The notes under the pieces are model-generated. The model was not told the origin of the DNA. It did no database searches and saw only the letters and a program-made list of their open reading frames with translations. The translations under genes and the position numbers were made by a program. Source: Varanus komodoensis (taxonomy: Eukaryota; Chordata; Lepidosauria; Squamata; Varanidae). Taken from it: DNA of 64,000 nucleotides. Location: NCBI RefSeq assembly GCF_004798865.1, contig NW_025335268.1, positions 35,490,034-35,554,033 of the forward strand, given 5' to 3'. Of this stretch, positions 12,112-26,431 are shown piece after piece. Each line of letters starts with the position of its first letter. Within the stretch, counting starts at the first letter, position 1.

Positions 12112-14455
12112 ATGTTATTGTTGTTAGTCGCAAAGTCGTGTCTGACCCATCGTGACCCCATGGACAACATTCCTGCAGGACTTCCTGTCTTCCACCATCC
12201 CCCAGAGTCCACTTAAGCTCACACCAACTGCTTCAGTGACTCCATCTAGCCGCCTCATTCTCTGCCGTCCCCTTCTTTTGCTGTCAATTGTTCTCAGCAT
12301 CAGGCTCTTCTCCAGGGAGTCCTTTCTTCTAATTAGGTGGCCAAAGCATTTGAGTTTCATCTTCAGTATCTGGCCTTCTAAAGAGCAGTCAGGGTTGATC
12401 TCCTCTAGGACTGACTGGTTTGATCTCCTTGCAGTCCAAGGGACTCGCAGGAGTCTCCTCCAGCACCACAATTCAAACGCCTCAATTCTTCAGTGCTCAG
12501 TCTTCCTAATGGTCCAACTTTCACAGCCATACATTGCAACTGGGAAAACCGTAGCCCTGATTATATGCACTTCTGTTGGCAGGGTGATGTCTCTGCTTTT
12601 TAGTATGCTGTCTAGATTTGCCATAGCTTTCCTCCCCAGGAGCAAGAGTCTTTTAATTTCTTGGCTGCAGTCCCTGTCTGCGGTGATTTTGGAGCCCAGG
12701 AAAATAAAATCTGTCACTACCTCCATTTCTTCCCCATCTATTTGCCAGGAAGTGATAGGACCAGATGCCATGATCTTAGTTTTCTTAATGTTGAGTTTCA
12801 AACCAACTTTTGCGCTCTCCTCCTTCATCCACATCAAGAGGCTCTTTAGTTCCTCTTCACTTTCTGCCATTAGAGTGGTACCATCAGCATAACTGAGGTT
12901 GTTGATATTTCTCCCAGCAATCTTAATTCCAACTGGTGATTCATCTAGTCCCGCCTTTCTCATGATGTTCTCTGCATATAAGTTAAATAGACAGGGCAAT
13001 AGTATACAGCCTTCCCGAACTCCTTTCTCAATTTTGAACCAATCAGTGGTTCCATGTTCAGTTCTCACTGTTGCTTCTTGACCCACATATAGGTTTCTCA
13101 AGAGACAAATAAGATGGTCTGGTACTCCCATCTCTTTAAGAACTTGCCACAATTTGTTGTGATCCACACAATCAAAGGCTTTAGCATAGTCAATGAAGCA
13201 GAAGTAATGTTTTTCTGGAACTCCCTAGCTTTCTCCATGATCCAGTGTATGTTGACAATTTGATCTCTAGTTACTCTCCCTCTTCGAAATCCTGCCAGTA
13301 CTTCTGGTAGTTCTCGGTCACATCCTGCTGAAGCCTAGCTTGTAGGATTTTGAGCATAACTTTGCTAGCATGTGAAATGAGTGCAATGGTACAGTAATTT
13401 GAACATTCTTTGGCATTGTCCTTCTTTGGAATGGAATGTAAACTGACCTTTTCCAATCCTGTGGCCACTGTTGAGTTTTCCAAATTTGCTGGCATATTGA
13501 GTGTAGCACTTTTACTGCATCGTCTTTTAGGATTTTGAATAGCTCAGCTGGAATACTGTCGCCTCCACTAGCTTTGTTGTTGCTCAGACTTCCTAAGGCC
13601 CATTTGACTTCACATTCTAGGATGTCTGGCTTGAGGTCAGAGACCACCCTCTCATGGTTATCAGGGATGTTATCAGGGACGTTAAGTCGAGGTCAGTAAC
13701 AACCCCATCATGGAAAGACATTAAGCTCTTTCTTATATAGTTCTTCTGTGTAATCTTGCCACCTCTTCTTAATCTCTTCTGCCTCTGTTAGGTCCCTGCC
13801 ATTTTGGTCCTTTATCATGCCCATCTTTGCATGAAACGTTCCCTTCATATCTCCAATTTTCTTGAAGAGATCTCTGGTCCTCAATTCTATTGTTTTCTTC
13901 TATTTCTTTGCACTGTTCATTTAAGAAGGCATTCTTATATTTTTCTAGCTATTCTTCTAGCATTCAATTGGGTGTATCTTTCTCTTTTTTCCTTGCCTTT
14001 CGCTTCCCTTCTTTCCTCAGCTATTTGTAAAGCTTTCTCAGACAGCCATTTTGCTTTCTTGCATTTCTTTTTCCTTGGGATGGTTTTAGTTGCTACCTCT
14101 TGTACAATGTTGCAAACCTCCATCCATAGTTCTTCAGGCACTCTGTCTATCAGATCTAATTCCTTAAATCTATTTGTTACCTCTACTGTATATTCATCAG
14201 GGATATCATTTAGGTCATACCTGAGTGACCTAGTGCTTTTCCCTACTTTCTTCAATTTAAGCCTAAATTTTGCAACAGGAAGGTCATGATCTGAGTCACA
14301 GTCAGCTCCTGGTCTAGTTTTTACTGACTGTATAGAGCTTCTCCATCTTTGGCTGGAGAGCACATAGTCAATCTGATTTCTGTGTTGACCGTCTGGTGAT
14401 GTCCATGTGTAGTGTCTTCTCTTGGGTTGTTGGAAAAGAGTGTACTCAAAGGTGA
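12112..14455 (-). mobile_element. RTE-BovB LINE, 5'-truncated
   Basis: On the minus strand the order is: the end of the endonuclease (TSPDGQHRNQIDYVLSSQRW with the SDHDLPVAKF block, 14400-14250), the linker, reverse transcriptase (NNKASGGDSIPAELFK at about 13590-13540, GVREGCILLPCLFNLY near 13010, YADG near 12880), and the C-terminal region to GHLIRRKDSLEK and TMGQTRLCD at the 3' end near 12125. This is the BovB/RTE clade of squamates and ruminants. Missing at the 5' end are the start of the endonuclease and the 5' UTR. The frame changes several times (pieces at 12124-12471, 12490-13167, 13271-13495, 13318-13647 and 13935-14455), and the catalytic YADD has become YADG at 12880-12882. The copy cannot encode an active protein. 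Confidence 0.93.
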
Positions 14456-15432
14456 CTAAAAGCTTGAAGAGAATTGTAAATAAAAAGCTTGAAAAAATAA
14501 TGTATGACTTCTGCAAGACTTTGTATCCCATTAGAAATCAGGGACATATGACCTAATTTACTGAGTTCATTCTCTACACACTTTACACAAATTGAGAGGC
14601 TTGCCCACATTTGTAGATGCTAGGATATGGAACACTGAATTTGTTGTTCTAATTAAGTTTCTCAAGACTTTGAAACTTTACTTACATTATAATAAAGCCT
14701 GTTTCCAAGATTGCTCTAGGACAGAAAAAAGATTTGAAGCAAGAGAGGACTAAAATGAATAAATAAGTTCCTTTGGAGTAAATATTGTTTGCTTCAGTGA
14801 ACTTTCCTGTGACCTGTACAATCTTGTATTTTTGAAATGATTTCATGGAAGTCCTACAGCTCTTAACCCTAACTCTCTACATACTCCTTTACCTTTTCTG
14901 TTAAATCATTGATACAATTGTGGCCTAAGGCACTAAATGTCTTAATATATTGGCAACAAGATTACTTACAGTGATGTGGGCACTAGTGAACAGGGATGCT
15001 TTTTAAGGACAGCAGGAGCATGCCCTCCTCATCTTGTGTTGCATAGCACATGTCATTATTTCTCAGGAGTATCTATGTCTTTAATTAGCAGGAGTTGCCA
15101 AATCCCTTTGCTTAAATGAAAGCAACTATTTGGCCTAAGCTGATAATCTTTCCATAGTTCTTATGAGGTATAAAAAGTTATCAGATATCTACTATCAAAA
15201 TATGTTACTGTTCCTTGAATAACTTCAACATGAGTTCTTAAGCTTTGGTGACAATAATTATCTGTGGTATAAAAATTATTTGCCTCCAAAAAATAACGTC
15301 CCTGTTTCTGAATGTCAGAAATGAGAATATAAACTGTTTTTAACATCTCTGTGATGCAAAGAATTACTCCAAATTCATGCCCATATGCACATACTTGAAT
15401 AAACTAACTAGGTTATAGCACTTGGTAGATAC

Positions 15433-15605
15433 CTTTTCTCATCCCACCAAAAGGATCCTTGTTCGGTTCATACGACATTCTCCCCATCATATCTGGCATA
15501 TTCATAGTCTGCTGATAAGGTGCATTTGGGGTCATGGAGTTGCGCTTTGGGAATGCGGAATCACTGACATCTGAAAAGGGATCATGCACACTAACGGAAC
15601 TATTT
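15433..15605 (-). CDS. ARID1B: ARID1B exon E7 ([10 protein letters not shown] segment)
   Basis: This exon is 173 bases: one base completing Arg with E6, 57 codons, then one base of a Val codon finished in E8. The acceptor is ATCTCTTTAG; the donor is GTATCTACC. The peptide contains [48 protein letters not shown] and FGGMRK. These are the most paralogue-diagnostic residues seen: HDPFSDVSD marks ARID1B, whereas ARID1A has a QDAFNDGSD-like version (from memory). The segment is disordered and Met/Pro-rich. The 5.9 kb intron to E8 holds the BovB and L2 LINE cluster. Confidence 0.96.
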
Positions 15606-16786
15606 CTAAAGAGATGGAGGAAAAGAAGGAATTAATATTATGGCAACACAATTATATGCATTGTGCTATTAGATTAGATGGTGGCCCATTCAGGTCATTA
15701 TATTAAAGTGCTCTGAAAATCACCAGCTTTACCATGGCAGCAAAGGAAAATATTTGTGCAGGATATATGGAACATGTGTCAAATTGGAGACAATATTTAT
15801 TGTGAGACTAAAATATGTGTTTGGTGTCCCAAACATCTTTCTTTTAATGGGGTGAACAATCTCAGAATTGAATGTTACCTGCCCAAGGAACAACAAGTGA
15901 GCTTCAGAACTGAGCAGGGAATTGAGCCTTGGTTCCCAGCACTTTGGCTATTACACCACACTAGACTGCTGTTCAGTTACATGGATATCCAGCAAATTAT
16001 TGGCTTCAAAACTTCTTAATAAATTATAACAAGGAGTACAGTGTCCAATAAAAATGCAATGTGTGACTACTTGAAAACATCAATTGCTAACTAGTATAGA
16101 AATATAACAACTTCTCCAGACTTACTTGCCAATTTACTATTCTGAAACTCTCTCCAATTTTATTTTCAAAAGAACCCACCACATGTATAAGTGTTTTGAG
16201 TGGGACACATAAGTGCAGAAGACTCAACCTCCAAAATCCACTTGTGAGCCAAAACAAACTAGTCTCAACACAAATCCTGGTGAATCCTTTGCAGTTTTAC
16301 TTGAGCAGTGGATGCAACTCTCAAGCCAAAGACTGAACAGTGGATGCAACTCTCAAGCCAAGAATAGCTGTGCCATTCCAGTATTCTGAATACACAGTGG
16401 CCAACCAGCTGCTCACAGAAATCCATGCACAGGACATGAGATGAGCAATATATACCACTTCCTCACAGTAAACACAGTGTCTGCAGTTTCTGTGAAAGTG
16501 CCTCCATTCATGGCTGGAAAATGGAGCCAGGATCATAATGTGATGGCAAGCACGGGTGGGGTAACTGCCAGCTGTAACCAAAAACGTGGCTGGCAGCAAG
16601 AAATACATGATACTCGTATTCCAGATACCAACAATATTTTTCCAAAAGCAATATAGTGCATTTTGATTCAAAGGCAAATGCAACATCCTTGAAAGAAAGG
16701 GAAGGCTTCTAGATTTGAGGCAGCAAATGCACAGACAAGTAGGTCAGAAAGACTGAGACAGGGGAGGAAAATATACTTTGTTGTAC
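15606..16786. other. Intron E6-E7, 1181 bases
   Basis: This is mostly unique sequence. A SINE-like trace (GAATTGAGCCTTGGTTCCCAG, CTATTACACCACAC) occurs near 15918-15965, and a 32-base tandem duplication is listed separately. The 121-codon frame at 16321-16686 spans that duplication and has no family resemblance. Confidence 0.7.
16306..16361 (+). repeat. 32-base tandem duplication (two units)
   Basis: CAGTGGATGCAACTCTCAAG followed by CCAA occurs at 16306-16329 and again at 16338-16361, a 32-base period with the spacer differing. It looks like a recent local duplication. Confidence 0.85.
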
Positions 16787-16925
16787 CTGCTGCCCTGCAT
16801 AGGTGTCATCTGTCCATGAGGTGTAGATGCTGGTGTTGGAGGCTTGAGATCACCTGGCACTTCTGTCATGGAGTTGCTGCCAGTGGACTGAGGGGTCTGT
16901 GGACCTTGAAGGGAACCCGAGTTAG
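16787..16925 (-). CDS. ARID1B: ARID1B exon E6 (Pro/Thr/Ser linker)
   Basis: This exon is 139 bases: two bases completing an Ala codon with E5, 45 codons, then AG of an Arg codon finished in E7. The acceptor is AAATCTGACAG after a T-rich tract; the donor is GTACAACAAAG. The peptide reads [19 protein letters not shown], then [21 protein letters not shown]. It is a disordered linker just after the ARID, containing repeated TP and SP dipeptides and the [12 protein letters not shown] block shared by both ARID1 paralogues (family knowledge). No domain is known here. It follows a 6.8 kb intron that carries a putative regulatory block. Confidence 0.95.
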
Positions 16926-18231
16926 CTGTCAGATTTAAAAAAGGGGGTGGGGTGGGAGAAAAAAACATTAGGTATATATTGTCATTTGTGGGAGAAATAT
17001 GCCTTTAAGAGGTGGGAGGACGATGGAGGGAAAGAGAAAGCATCTCATCATGAACTTGCTCTCACAAGTTCATCTCATCTTGTCGTCTTTGAATAGTTTT
17101 TGTGCTTGAGATACGTTTTATGTTAATAAATTCCTGTCTTTCCTGTATCTCTCAGGGTGGTTGTCGAAACAAGTAGCTAGCTGGTATCTACCCATCTACT
17201 GACACATTCCTTATGTCTGATACTCTCAATCGTTCACTTAGAATTCTTCACAAAAATGTTTAAACTGTAAGAAATCTGGTTCTTCTGAGGCTAGTGGCTT
17301 ATTGAATGTGTCTGGAACAGGAAACATTAATATACACTGTTTTCAGGGCAAAATAATGATCTCTTCCAGAGTGTCTATTCATATAAATATGACTGAAATA
17401 AAAGAGAAGGGAACACAAGATACCCAACTGTGAATTTGTAGACTATGTTTCTATCTGCTGGTTGTTGTTTTTGAAACTACTAACTATGAACAGATGCAAA
17501 ATGAGGTATAGAAGAGAAAGAGACAATACGATTTTCTGTGAACCTCAACCATGAAACAGAAGATGCAATTCTAAGGGCTGGGATGTGTTCCAACAAGTAT
17601 TACATTTCAGTCTTTTATTTTAGGCTGATAAAGTGCTTATCAGTAGTTGGCAGTAAAGGTGATAACCCTTGGTATTAAGAAATAGCTGTATTTCTTATTC
17701 TAATTGCTCTTAGGAAAACAAACAAAGCCACAGACAAGCCAGAGTGGATGTGTGATCCAGTGCTGAAAAGGTGATATGCTAAAATTACAAGTGAAGCATT
17801 GTTTGGGATATGTGTGGATGTTCACAGGTTTTAGTTTTTTTTAAAGATCTCCACGGTGTCCAGTTGTAATGCCAAACCAGCCTTGTGCCTGCTTATTCTT
17901 ACTGTATCTGATGGCAGTCTGGATTTGCAAAGGAGCACTCAACTAGCAGGCCAACAATAACAGAAATGAAGTTGAGACATTTCTTAAAATAATCCCATAG
18001 AAATTTGTCTGTTGGGGTTTATATGAATTGATCTAGTGATGTCATAAGCAATATTTGACAGATGATTCCCTTGTCTTTAACTGATCCCCCCTGTTGCATG
18101 TATATCTGTCCCTTACTGTAAGGTAGTACTATATTTTTTTCCCTATACATGCTACTACTGGGCATCCATGGCTGATGTGTAAAAGGGTCAATATAACTTT
18201 CTGCCATACTTAGATTTAAAAAAAAATCTTT

Positions 18232-18688
18232 TTCTTCCTTAAATACAAAGAACTTTGCAAATTTTGGTATTTTATAAAAATGAACTAAAATGAAATCCTC
18301 ACCCATTTGCACCAGTCGAATTCACTAGGTACAGTCATTCCCAGCATGGGCAGGGCCATGATGTACCTGCCTGCCATACAGCTGTTAAAGATGAGGAGCC
18401 TGTCAGAAAAAAGAGGTGGCAGCCCTCATCCAGCATGAACATGGTTGAATACACAGGGTTGCCATTCTTTTCAGCACTTAAAATCCTGGGCTTGGATGGA
18501 TGGATCTGTTAAGTTCTGGTCTCCCCAACATTCATTTCTTTCTTTCTTTTCAAATCTCATGTTCTTTCTCTCTCAAATACAGAGAAATTTGTGAATACAG
18601 AGAATATTTGGTAAATTTGGTTCTCAAATACAGAGAAATTTGGTAAATTCTTATCAAAACTGAACTGAAACAAAATTCTCAGCTGACC
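18232..18688 (+). repeat. Pair of related local segments (about 80 bases each)
   Basis: CTTAAATACAAAGAACTTTG near 18238 and CTCAAATACAGAGAAATTTG near 18624 begin two stretches that stay similar through ATGAACTAAAATGAAATCCT versus CTGAACTGAAACAAAATTCT. A third short piece, with CAAATACAGAGAAATTTG, lies at about 18575. This is a local duplication or a minor dispersed repeat of unknown family. Confidence 0.5.
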
Positions 18689-19499
18689 CTCATTTGAAAA
18701 TAGGCATTTTGTATATTTATGGCTGGATACCCATATATTTGTATAGGTGGGGGAAAGATGGGACAAGATTCTTTCCTCCTCCTCCTCTTTTAATGGAGAA
18801 AGAGCTAGCCATTTCAGTCTTACATGTACTAAAGATTTTGCTAGAATATATATGAGAAGGTAAGTGGCCTGAAATAAGAGTGACCCATCAAAGTGGCAGG
18901 AAAAGGCCCCAAAATGAATATAGTGAATCCTGTGGTATGTCAGAAGCACAGAACTGCTCTTTCCACAGCTATGGGTACTGTCCAGAAAGCACTGCCACTG
19001 TGCAATCTCTGTTCATTCCACTGAGGACTGTAAGCAGGTTTCACTGAAATCAAGAACGATTGTGCAGTAGCAAGGCTTAGTGAGTTGCTAGATTATATTA
19101 GCTTGGAAGGTAGGATACGTCCAAGAGTCCTTTTATTTATCCAGTCCTGCAATATCCAGTTAATAATAAAAGGGAGGGAGGGAGGGAATGAAACCTTTTC
19201 TATTTGCCAGCAATTCCCCCCACCCTACATCAGGTTAAAAAAAAAAAAAAAACCTCTTGAAACTCCATTAATAAGAGGCCTAACATGCTCTCTAGGATAT
19301 CCCTACCTTTTGCCAGAAGCTACAAATGTATACTCTAAAGTAAACAATGGAAAGGTTACTGAAGGTTAAGTACATTCACATACTTCAGTCTTAACAGCCA
19401 GACACCACGCTGGGAAGATAATTTACACAGCATGAACTCAATGCCCTAATTCTGATGGGGGGGGGAGCAGTGGGAGGTTTAGCAGGATGCGTCACATGT

Positions 19500-19745
19500 C
19501 CACAGTGAATGGAGGTCAATCAAAGGGCACCTTTGTTTATAACCCAGACCCGTTTCTCATTTATCTTCCACTGGGGATTCCCTGGTTGGCTGCATGACAG
19601 ATTTTGTGACATCACCTGTCAGCTAATAATAGAAATTCAGCCAGCCACCTGCCAGCAAAGATAGATGGATTTTTGGTTACAGACTTACTAATTAAATGAC
19701 TAGCTTACACCCTCCCTCCCCTCCTGTTGTTTTTCAGCTGCCAAG
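19500..19745. promoter_or_regulatory. Putative intronic enhancer-like block
   Basis: This compact block in a mid-gene intron is dense in vertebrate transcription-factor-like motifs. It has a perfect inverted pair CAAAGG-GCA-CCTTTG (19521-19535), resembling paired TCF/LEF or SOX sites. TGTTTAT (FOX-like) lies just after it, TGACATCACCTGTCAGCT (19607-19624) combines AP1/CREB-like, E-box and MEIS/TGIF-like motifs, and CTAATTAAAT (19688-19697) is homeodomain-like. No repeat family was recognised and the complexity is higher than its surroundings. Motif matches alone are weak evidence, so this is a candidate only. Confidence 0.3.
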
Positions 19746-22399
19746 GAAACCCAGGGAGCAAGCGCCTAGTGTTCTCTGTTAAGGCAGTCTCCCAAGTTTT
19801 ACAGGGTTGCTGTAACGAGACCACTGCTAACATGATCAAGACGTAAGTTTTTGAGAGATGTGGCTCCTTTCTCTCTATCAACTAAAGTAGAGGAAATAAT
19901 GGATTAAGCTACACATCAGCCAGGTTAATAAAGGCATGAGCCCATATGAACCTGAAAAAAACACAGGGATATTTGCAAGAAACTATACCTTGATTTTAGT
20001 TTAGGAAATGCCTTTTTTTCTCATACAATTTTTGAATGGAAGTGAATGCCACTTCATGAATCAGAGCAGATATTGCATTCATACATTTTGAGGGGTCATC
20101 AAAGGCCCAGTTCTCATGTTTACACAGCAGTCAGCCCCTATCAGTAACCCAGAATTGTTAGCATCAGAGCCTTAAAACAGTATCACTTGGTTGAGGTGTA
20201 AGAAAGCCTTCCTTCCACTTAACACGAGCAAGAATCTCTGGCTAAGGCTAACACACATTACTTGGCTGGAGGGATCTTGTACATGCAGTGGAAGAACAGA
20301 TGGAGCACTCATGAACCTAGACCTTGCATGTAAGCAGAGTGCATGCAACGCAGTGAATGTTGTGGGCAGCATTCACACCCTTTTGTGAGAAGGAAATATG
20401 TGTATATGTGATCTGCTTGTATTACATCATATCACACATACAAAATTATCAACTGTGCAAAATAGCTCAAAGTGATAACTGTCTTTGAAACTGGCAGGAC
20501 AAAGTGAGGCCTGGGGTCCAGCATGATAAATTTCTCTAACACTGAGATATCAGAATGAAAACAGCACTGGAGAAACTGAAATAAGCATATTTATTTGTTA
20601 GCCTAATAATGCTTTATAGTAAAATGGACTTTGGCTATTTTTTTGTAGTCAACATAACTACCTTTCCTTTTTATATCAGTTTACACAGCAACTGTATATT
20701 TGAGACATAATTGGCTCAAGTTAGAACATTTGCATGACTACAACTGTTTTCAGTAGGGGAAAGAAAGATGCAAACTATATTGTAATGAAACATTTAAAGC
20801 AAGGCCTCTCAAATACTAACCTTTCCTACCATGTAAAGTGAAGTTCAATTATATATCAAATGTGGCCACTGAGTTTGCTAGGAGGAAAATAGAGAGTGTA
20901 ATTTAATCCAATACATAAACGTTTTCCTCCCCTCTTTCAGCAGATGCTGATGAGAATTCTATTTTATAATTGACTTCACACAATTAAATCATGCTTTAGA
21001 AGAGCAAATGACAAAACTTGAACAGTCTCCTGCTTCTTGCCTTATTTATTCCATTAAAAAAGGCATGATAACCTAACAACTTGCAAATAATCTTTTTGTG
21101 AAGTTTATGATATCAAGGGGTCAATAAAGTGTTTGCTGAAAATAATTATATCTCAGCAAGATTTCATATATTTAGGCTCTTGCATCCCTGGAAAACTTTT
21201 CCTGGTACAGACTCTTTTGCTCCCTATACTCAAATTTCTTTTTTAATTTAGAAAAGGATTTCCCACTTGATCCAAAGACACCTTCTTTGAACAAATATGT
21301 TGTTGAATGGTATATTTAAATTTGGGACTGCACGCGCTGACATTTCTCTGCTTCACCAGTTATTTAGAGTAAAAATAGCTTTCCCACTTGAAGCCTGTCT
21401 GCTTCACGCCACTAAGAGAGTAGACAAGGATAAGCAGTAGCAGTTGAAAGTAAATATTGACTCAGTTGCATGGGAAAAAGCCCCCTAACACTGATTCATC
21501 TTGTGTACAGAACAGTCACCCAAACTAAGCAGTCTTGTACCTTTCCTTGCAATGTGTGGGGCTTTACAAATATTATGCAGATTGAGTAGTTGCCACAAAT
21601 AAGTTTCCTTCAGCATTTCACAGTGTATCCACTGCTTTTCCTTTGTATTTTTGAAAGTTGATATACTGTAATAAAATGCAACAGAACTACAGCAATCACT
21701 CTTCTTATTCCTGGAAAATAATTTTCCTATCACATGTGGACTAAATAAAACAGGACAAACAGAAAGATTTCTGACATTATTTTTGGATGGAAATAAGGGC
21801 CACATTAAAAAAGATGTTATTACTTTTTGGAAAAAAATGAACATTATTAAGAACAAAAGGTCTCAGGAAACCTTACAGACTACTGGACTAATTGTGGTAA
21901 ATATTTCTGTAGACTCATGACCACTTCATCAGGTGTACAGTGTTTTTCTAAGTTGGCACACACACACATACACACCAAGCTACAGAGAAAAAACATTTTT
22001 TAAAAGTAGTGGCCATGAAATGCAAGGAGTAGCAGAATGCATGGCCATGAAATGCAAAAAGCAGTGAAGGTCTATGACATTTCTATAATGAGGCCATATA
22101 TAAGAACAATGTGATCATATGATCTTTTGTTGCAATTTAATAACTATAACAGGAAGGAAAACCAGGGAACTGATTAAGTCAGTTTGAATAGAATCTAATT
22201 TACTGATAAAATTCTAGTCCAACCATTATATAACTAAAGTCTTTCTTTGCTGAAGTATTGTGAGTCTGAAGTCAGTGGAGTCGTGACTTAGGAGACTGAA
22301 ATGCTCTTCTACTTGTTTTGTTGTTGGATTTTGACCATTTACTCTCTTGTAGAAACTGACCTATTTGTTTAGAAGGACATTGTTGGTAGGTGCTGACAT

Positions 22400-22512
22400 A
22401 TATATCATGTGAAGCATGAGCTGGTGAGTGGGCTCCTGATTATGATTTTAAGTTGTCTTGGGGGTCCTATTTGGGCAATTTATAATTAAGTAAGTAAATA
22501 AATAAATAAGAT
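22400..22512 (+). repeat. LINE/SINE 3' end with (TAAA)n tail
   Basis: GTTGTCTTGGGGGTCCTATT, TGGGCAATTTATAATTAAGTA, AGTAAATAAATAAATAAG has the shape of a CR1/L2-group or SINE 3' end in plus orientation. The upstream body is not recognisable. Confidence 0.5.
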
Positions 22513-23642
22513 AAACACGGTAAGTTTTCAGTAGAATTAGCTGAGTTAATATAGGGATAAAGTTGCCATTTTTGAGAAGCCTATCCCTGCTGTAACTGTA
22601 CTGAGACATTAGCAAAGAGCTGCAGAAGCTCTAACAGAAGTTAACACAAGTTCTCTGGTGCTTTTATGGCCTATATGTGTACTTGGTCTCTCTTGTTGCC
22701 TTCATTTGCTTTCTCGGTCCATTTCTTCTGTATCTACTAACTGCTATTTCTGGTTCATCCTTTCTTTCAACTCATCTCTCTCAATATTGTGCCCTCTTTT
22801 TTCTAGACTATTCAACTCTGCTAGTTTGTGGTGTGATTCCTCCTTTGCTACTCTTCCAGTTCCCATTTACTGTCTTTGTACTCTTCTTGTGCTATCACAC
22901 TTTTAACTTCTATCAAGTGCACTTCCCCTTTGCAAGGCTTTCACGTAAACTAAAATATTCTCTGCTTGTCATCAGAGAAGCTCAGCCAATCCTACCAAAA
23001 ATGTCACCACCTTCAGTACAAAATCCATTAGTATCTTGCCATATAAAACAGCATACTGAGAACAGTATGTGCTATAAAAAGGAATCTAAACAAAAATTTA
23101 AGTCTACTGTAAAGAAGATGGCATTCTTGTTCCATTGGTAGTTAAAAAATGTTTGGTTGAACACAAACAGAATAATACCATCATACTCATTCCATAGGCT
23201 CATTGTTAGTAGAATTCCACTTAAAGTCCATAATAAAGGAAACCAAGTCAAGATTTGCTTAACATTTTATAGTTGTATTTATAGAGATTCTAAACAGATC
23301 CTCAATATTTGTATAAATGCTTGCCTTATCAATCTGGAGCACATTTTGTTTCCCACTGAAATTAGATAAGGTTCTTGTAACTTTTAACGCAACTTGAATG
23401 TTGTAAATCAAGAGATGTGAACAAATGATGATGTAGGTGAACACACAACATATATTGCAAAATTCACTATGAAAGCAGATATAATCTCCTATAAGGAAAC
23501 TGTTAATAGAGAGTGTCAAATACTATTAAGAGGTATTTCATGCAAGATTGTTCAAAATTCATTAGGAATATAATATCTACATATAACAGAGGCTGAAATG
23601 GTCTAGATCCATTCAGTATTTCCACCACCTTTGAGTGTTTTA

Positions 23643-26221
<2,579 letters not shown>

Positions 26222-26431
26222 CTGGGCTAAACCACCAATCTCCTTAACACAGACATAAAGCCGGAAAAGATCGAGTGGTTTCTTGCCTACAGCAGGAAGA
26301 CTGGCCACAGGTGTTCCCCTCTCTTCCATGAAGTTGAGATACCGATCCACCCACATTTTGCGCTCTGCTTCATTTCCCAGCTCATACATTTTTGTAATCT
26401 TTTCTCCAGTTGTGGTGGAGGAACTTGATTT
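26222..26431 (-). CDS. ARID1B: ARID1B exon E4 (first half of ARID domain)
   Basis: This exon is 210 bases, 70 codons, phase 0 at both ends. The acceptor is TGCTTTAG; the donor is GTAAAAAATTG, a weaker donor with no G at the fifth intron base. Residues 1-9 are a Ser/Thr linker (KSSSSTTTG). The ARID follows: [12 protein letters not shown], then the helix [17 protein letters not shown], the [19 protein letters not shown] stretch, and [10 protein letters not shown] leading into the DNA-contacting part in E5. The ARID of BAF250 proteins binds DNA with little sequence preference and is one of the subunit's chromatin contacts. Ala for Pro, Met for Leu and Asn for Thr in the first helix are conservative relative to remembered mammalian sequence. 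Skipping E4 alone would keep frame but remove half the fold. Confidence 0.97.

Larger units (their letters stand above)
9550..15432. other. Intron E7-E8, 5883 bases, repeat cluster
   Basis: This intron is the densest LINE cluster on this side of the window: an L2 tail (9636-10015, minus), a SINE (10766-10971, minus), an L2 body (11104-12065, plus) and a BovB (12112-14455, minus). The stretches 10016-10765 and 14456-15432 show nothing recognised. Confidence 0.8.

Noticed and set aside
12152-12892. Plus-strand open frame of 246 codons
   Set aside because: It is the antisense shadow of the BovB reverse transcriptase region; no protein family resemblance in this direction.
13804-14289. Plus-strand open frame of 161 codons
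   Set aside because: Antisense of the BovB endonuclease/linker region.
16980-17206. Possible solo LTR (TGTCA..TGACA ends, CCTTTAAGAGG and an AATAAA signal inside)
   Set aside because: No target duplication or family match could be recognised; the 5-base inverted ends are too short to rely on. Kept only as a weak possibility.
22658-23141. Two overlapping hydrophobic frames (82 and 154 codons)
   Set aside because: They lie in T/C-rich intron sequence; hydrophobicity follows from composition, and neither a splice context nor a family match is visible.
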